Notes under the pieces: model-generated
Databases searched by the model: none
What the model was told of the DNA's origin: nothing
The model's input: only the letters and a program-made list of their open reading frames with translations
Shown here: piece after piece, positions 61,700 to 64,000 of the stretch
Position numbering within the stretch: position 1 is the stretch's first letter
Layout of the letters: each line of letters starts with the position of its first letter
Program-made: the position numbers and the translations under genes
Source of the DNA: Prorocentrum cordatum
Lineage: Eukaryota > Sar > Dinophyceae > Prorocentrales > Prorocentraceae
Length of the DNA: 64,000 bases
NCBI GenBank assembly: GCA_963575745.1
Contig: CAUYUJ010016138.1
Coordinates: 674,426 to 738,425, forward strand
Reading direction: 5' to 3'

Positions 61700-62760
61700 A
61701 GCTAATCATGTCCTCGTATGAGCTGGTCCTGTTGCGTCTGTAAGTCGGTTCGATGGGATCCTTGTAGCCAAGTGCATCGTCCACTCCATGAACCCAACCG
61801 ACCGTCACCATGGCAACCGATAGAGGCGAGAATGCGAAGCCACGACAGGTAGGGAGGAGCTGTTCTTTTGGGACGGACCAGGAGGCAGGATCGCCTTGAT
61901 GGGACTAGGTGCAGCAAGAAACGAGCACATCTGCGCAACTGTGGCCAACCAGGAGGCAGGCTGACGCCTGCGGCGGACCAAGCGGGGCGCGTGCGTTGAG
62001 CCATTTGAGTCACTTGAGCGACGAGTACCACGACATGGATGACGAGCCCAGCGATGTTTACAACTTACAAACGATAAGATGCACCTACGATGTCCACCTC
62101 GGACGACGTCGGTTCCTTTGCTTGCATTGGGACTCAGTTTCCGTAGTGCAGGCCATGGAGGGAGGAACGCAGAAAGGAATATGGAATTGAGACAGTTGGT
62201 TTAGCTTGTCATGCTAACTCATCCTAACTCTTCTGCACATGGTACCCAGAGCCACATGGGAACGCGCAAGATTCCGATTCGGCCCCCTGGTTCTTAGCGC
62301 AGATCCTAATATATTCAACCCCGCCTCCGACTCTGGTTACCACCCTTCCGACTCCTGTTCCGATTCGTCCCCCGCTATTCCAATTCCGGCTCACACATCT
62401 CCGATCGTGTCGTCTTGTTCATATGTGTTTGAGTATGGCTTCTACCGTTTTTGAGGCCGTGTTGGCCTTTTCTGGTCACGTGTTGGCGTTATGTTGGTTA
62501 TCTTGCGCGAGTTTGTAGACCATATTGGGTTGTCTGGTTTCCCCTTTGGGCCCATCTTGGGTCATCTTGGACCTGACCGTCAACGACCCGCGACAGGGTT
62601 CGTCCAGACCCAGAGAGATGGGGTAGGGGGAGAGGTCCAGACCCCCTCGCCGCCCGCAAGCCGTTTCGCTCACTCCCACCCGCCCTCCCAACACATACGT
62701 AACACCCGAGTCTGGCCCGAGCCTGAGCATATTCATCAGTCGTCTCTGGATGGGCAGCTA
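61700..62760. other. No recognised gene
   Basis: Unique-looking DNA of moderate GC. CCAGGAGGCAGG-T is duplicated at 61879 and 61949. No domain or exon could be supported. Confidence 0.5.
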
Positions 62761-62767
62761 CTGGGGG

Positions 62768-62808
62768 CCAATCCGCCGCCGCCGCCGCCGCCTCCGCCGC
62801 CGCCGCCT

Positions 62809-62864
<56 letters not shown>

Positions 62865-63062
62865 GCCGCCGCGCCGCCGCCGCCGCCGCGCCGCCGCCGC
62901 CGCCGCCGCCGCAGCCGCTGCCGCCACCGCCGCCGCCGCCGCCGCCGCCACCGCCGCCGCCCCCCGCTGCCAAACCGCCGCCGCAGCCGCTGCCGCCACC
63001 GCCGCAGCCGCAGCCGCAGCCGCAGCCGCAGCCGCAGCCGCAGCCGCCGCAGCCGCCGCCAA
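62768..63062 (+). repeat. CGC trinucleotide and GCAGCC microsatellite
   Basis: CCG/CGC triplets (62768-62990), then GCAGCC hexamers (63003-63055). Poly-Ala, poly-Pro and poly-Gly frames are artefacts. Confidence 0.95.
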
Positions 63063-63248
63063 GTGTACTATGCATTGGTTTTGACAGGGATGGTGGGGGG
63101 GCCGCATCGGGTTGGCTGCGCATGTTCCGAATTTGGAGGCAGAGTGTGGCTTGCATTGTTTTTACGAGGAATGGTGGGGGGGTGTCGTCATGGACCCTGG
63201 TTGGCCCCCAGTCGCCTGGGGGAGGGGGTGATTAATTAATAGGGAACA

Positions 63249-63345
63249 ATGATAAACCTTTCCTCGAAGGGGAAGAGGGAGGTTTGAACGCCGAACTCCG
63301 TAATTCACCTACGTACAAAGGGCTGGTGGAATCTCGAAGTCGCAC
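63249..63345 (+). repeat. Partner copy of the 6341 repeat
   Basis: AAACCTTTCCTCGAAGGGGA and AAAGGGCTGGTGGAAT match 6345-6415 in order. Confidence 0.35.
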
Positions 63346-63349
63346 CCGT

Positions 63350-64000
63350 TTAAATCCTTTCCCACCCTGAGACACGCCCAAGAGCGTGTCGTTTCCATGA
63401 AGATGTGTTCGCGCGTAGTGTCGCGGTTTTCGTTTTCAGCACAGTTGTTCATCAGGGCGTTTGCTGGGAACGCGCACTCTGAACTCTTACTCTTCTCTCT
63501 CCTCCTTCCCCGTCCGTCCCTCCTCCACCCCCCTTCCCTCCTCTCCTCCTCCCCCTTCTCTCCCCAGGGCCCCCTCGACAACTGTGGAGCCTATGAGAAG
63601 CCGCTTCTCGGCGCACATCAGAACCAGGCAGCATTTGACTTGGGTTTCACTTGGTCAGAGGGGGCAGGAGGATGATAAGGAACAGGGAGGAAGGAGGAAG
63701 GAGGAGGAGAAATATGAGGTAGGAGGAGGAGGAAAGGAGGGGGAGGAGGAGGAAAGGAGGAGGGATGACGGAGGAGGATTAATGAAAATGGGGGACGAAG
63801 AGGGAGGAGGAGGAAGAGGAGGAGGAGGAGGACGACGAGGAGGACGACGAGGACGAGGACGAGGACGAGGACGGGGAACAGGAGGACAAGGAGGCCGAAG
63901 AGGCGGGAGCAAGCTGGCAAGTGGCAGGTGGACTTTGCCAGGCCCCCTCGCCCCCTGCTCCGTGGCCCCCGCCAGTCGCGGCCGCCAGCGCGGCCGAGCC
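63350..64000. other. No recognised gene; CTCC and GGA tracts
   Basis: CTCC-rich 63485-63565 and GGA/GAC-rich 63660-63880. The last 110 bases, after TTTGCCAG, are Pro/Ala-coding in one frame and could be the start of an exon that continues outside the window. Confidence 0.45.

Noticed and set aside
62491-63235. Poly-Ala/Pro/Gly frames
   Set aside because: Translations of the CGC and GCAGCC microsatellite.
63350-63420. tRNA-like text near GGGCTGGTGGAATC
   Set aside because: No cloverleaf arms or T-loop could be placed; no tRNA or rRNA gene was found anywhere in the window.

Overview
The window is nuclear DNA of a dinoflagellate. The clearest marker is a near-perfect relict of the dinoflagellate spliced leader (43206-43227, one mismatch) 34 bases before a long open reading frame. 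Other pointers are GC-AG introns, introns bounded by short direct repeats, decayed LINE retrotransposons of a type common in dinoflagellates, two copies of gene families I remember as greatly expanded in dinoflagellates, and very high GC with many microsatellites. A Prorocentrum- or Symbiodiniaceae-like core dinoflagellate fits; the species cannot be read from this sequence.

Layout. 0.3-2.9 kb: decayed LINE with endonuclease tail, reverse transcriptase and thumb in shifting frames. 2.9-8.3 kb: no gene; purine tracts and the first blocks of a diffuse TCTTGG-rich repeat. 8.35-8.51 kb: a MITE with a perfect 8-bp target duplication; its relatives lie at 58.6 and 59.1 kb. 8.8-10.1 kb: thirteen copies of a ~27-bp motif with quasi-regular spacing, containing a double hairpin. 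10.1-14.7 kb: a CTGCCGTGCTCC-type satellite interrupted by about 21 copies of a 77-bp unit. 15-31 kb: mostly gene-poor, with two fold-back elements, a second LINE 3' fragment (19.2-20.0 kb), minisatellites and a dispersed GTTACAGTAGC motif. 31-36 kb: GTGAGTAGT satellite, a telomere-like patch, a fold-back element and a GGTGACCC minisatellite.

Genes lie mainly in the second half. 36.3-38.2 kb (minus): broken member of a dinoflagellate DWLH family. 39.5-41.7 kb (plus): cytosine-5 DNA methyltransferase ending in a PCNA-binding-like peptide. 43.2-45.4 kb (plus): retrogene with relict leader, coding a repeat-rich protein with a GIY-YIG-like segment. 45.8-46.3 kb (plus): Lys/Gly-rich exon. 48.4-50.3 and 51.4-54.6 kb (plus): two adjacent multi-exon genes of a second dinoflagellate family (DWMH/ERKHK), possibly halves of one mobile or domesticated unit. 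57.0-58.1 kb (plus): last three exons of an Ecdysoneless-like gene.

The most unusual signal is palindromes. Seventeen exact copies of GCGCTGCAGCGC plus variants, all centred on CTGCAG, occur only between 48.2 and 54.9 kb, almost all in introns and spacers of the two adjacent genes. One of these introns holds a 64-bp near-palindrome with the same centre and is flanked by a 6-bp direct repeat. At 55.9-56.3 kb six hairpins stand head to tail, the last a perfect 44-bp palindrome again centred on CTGCAG. With several independent fold-back elements elsewhere, hairpin-forming DNA looks like a main force shaping introns and spacers here.
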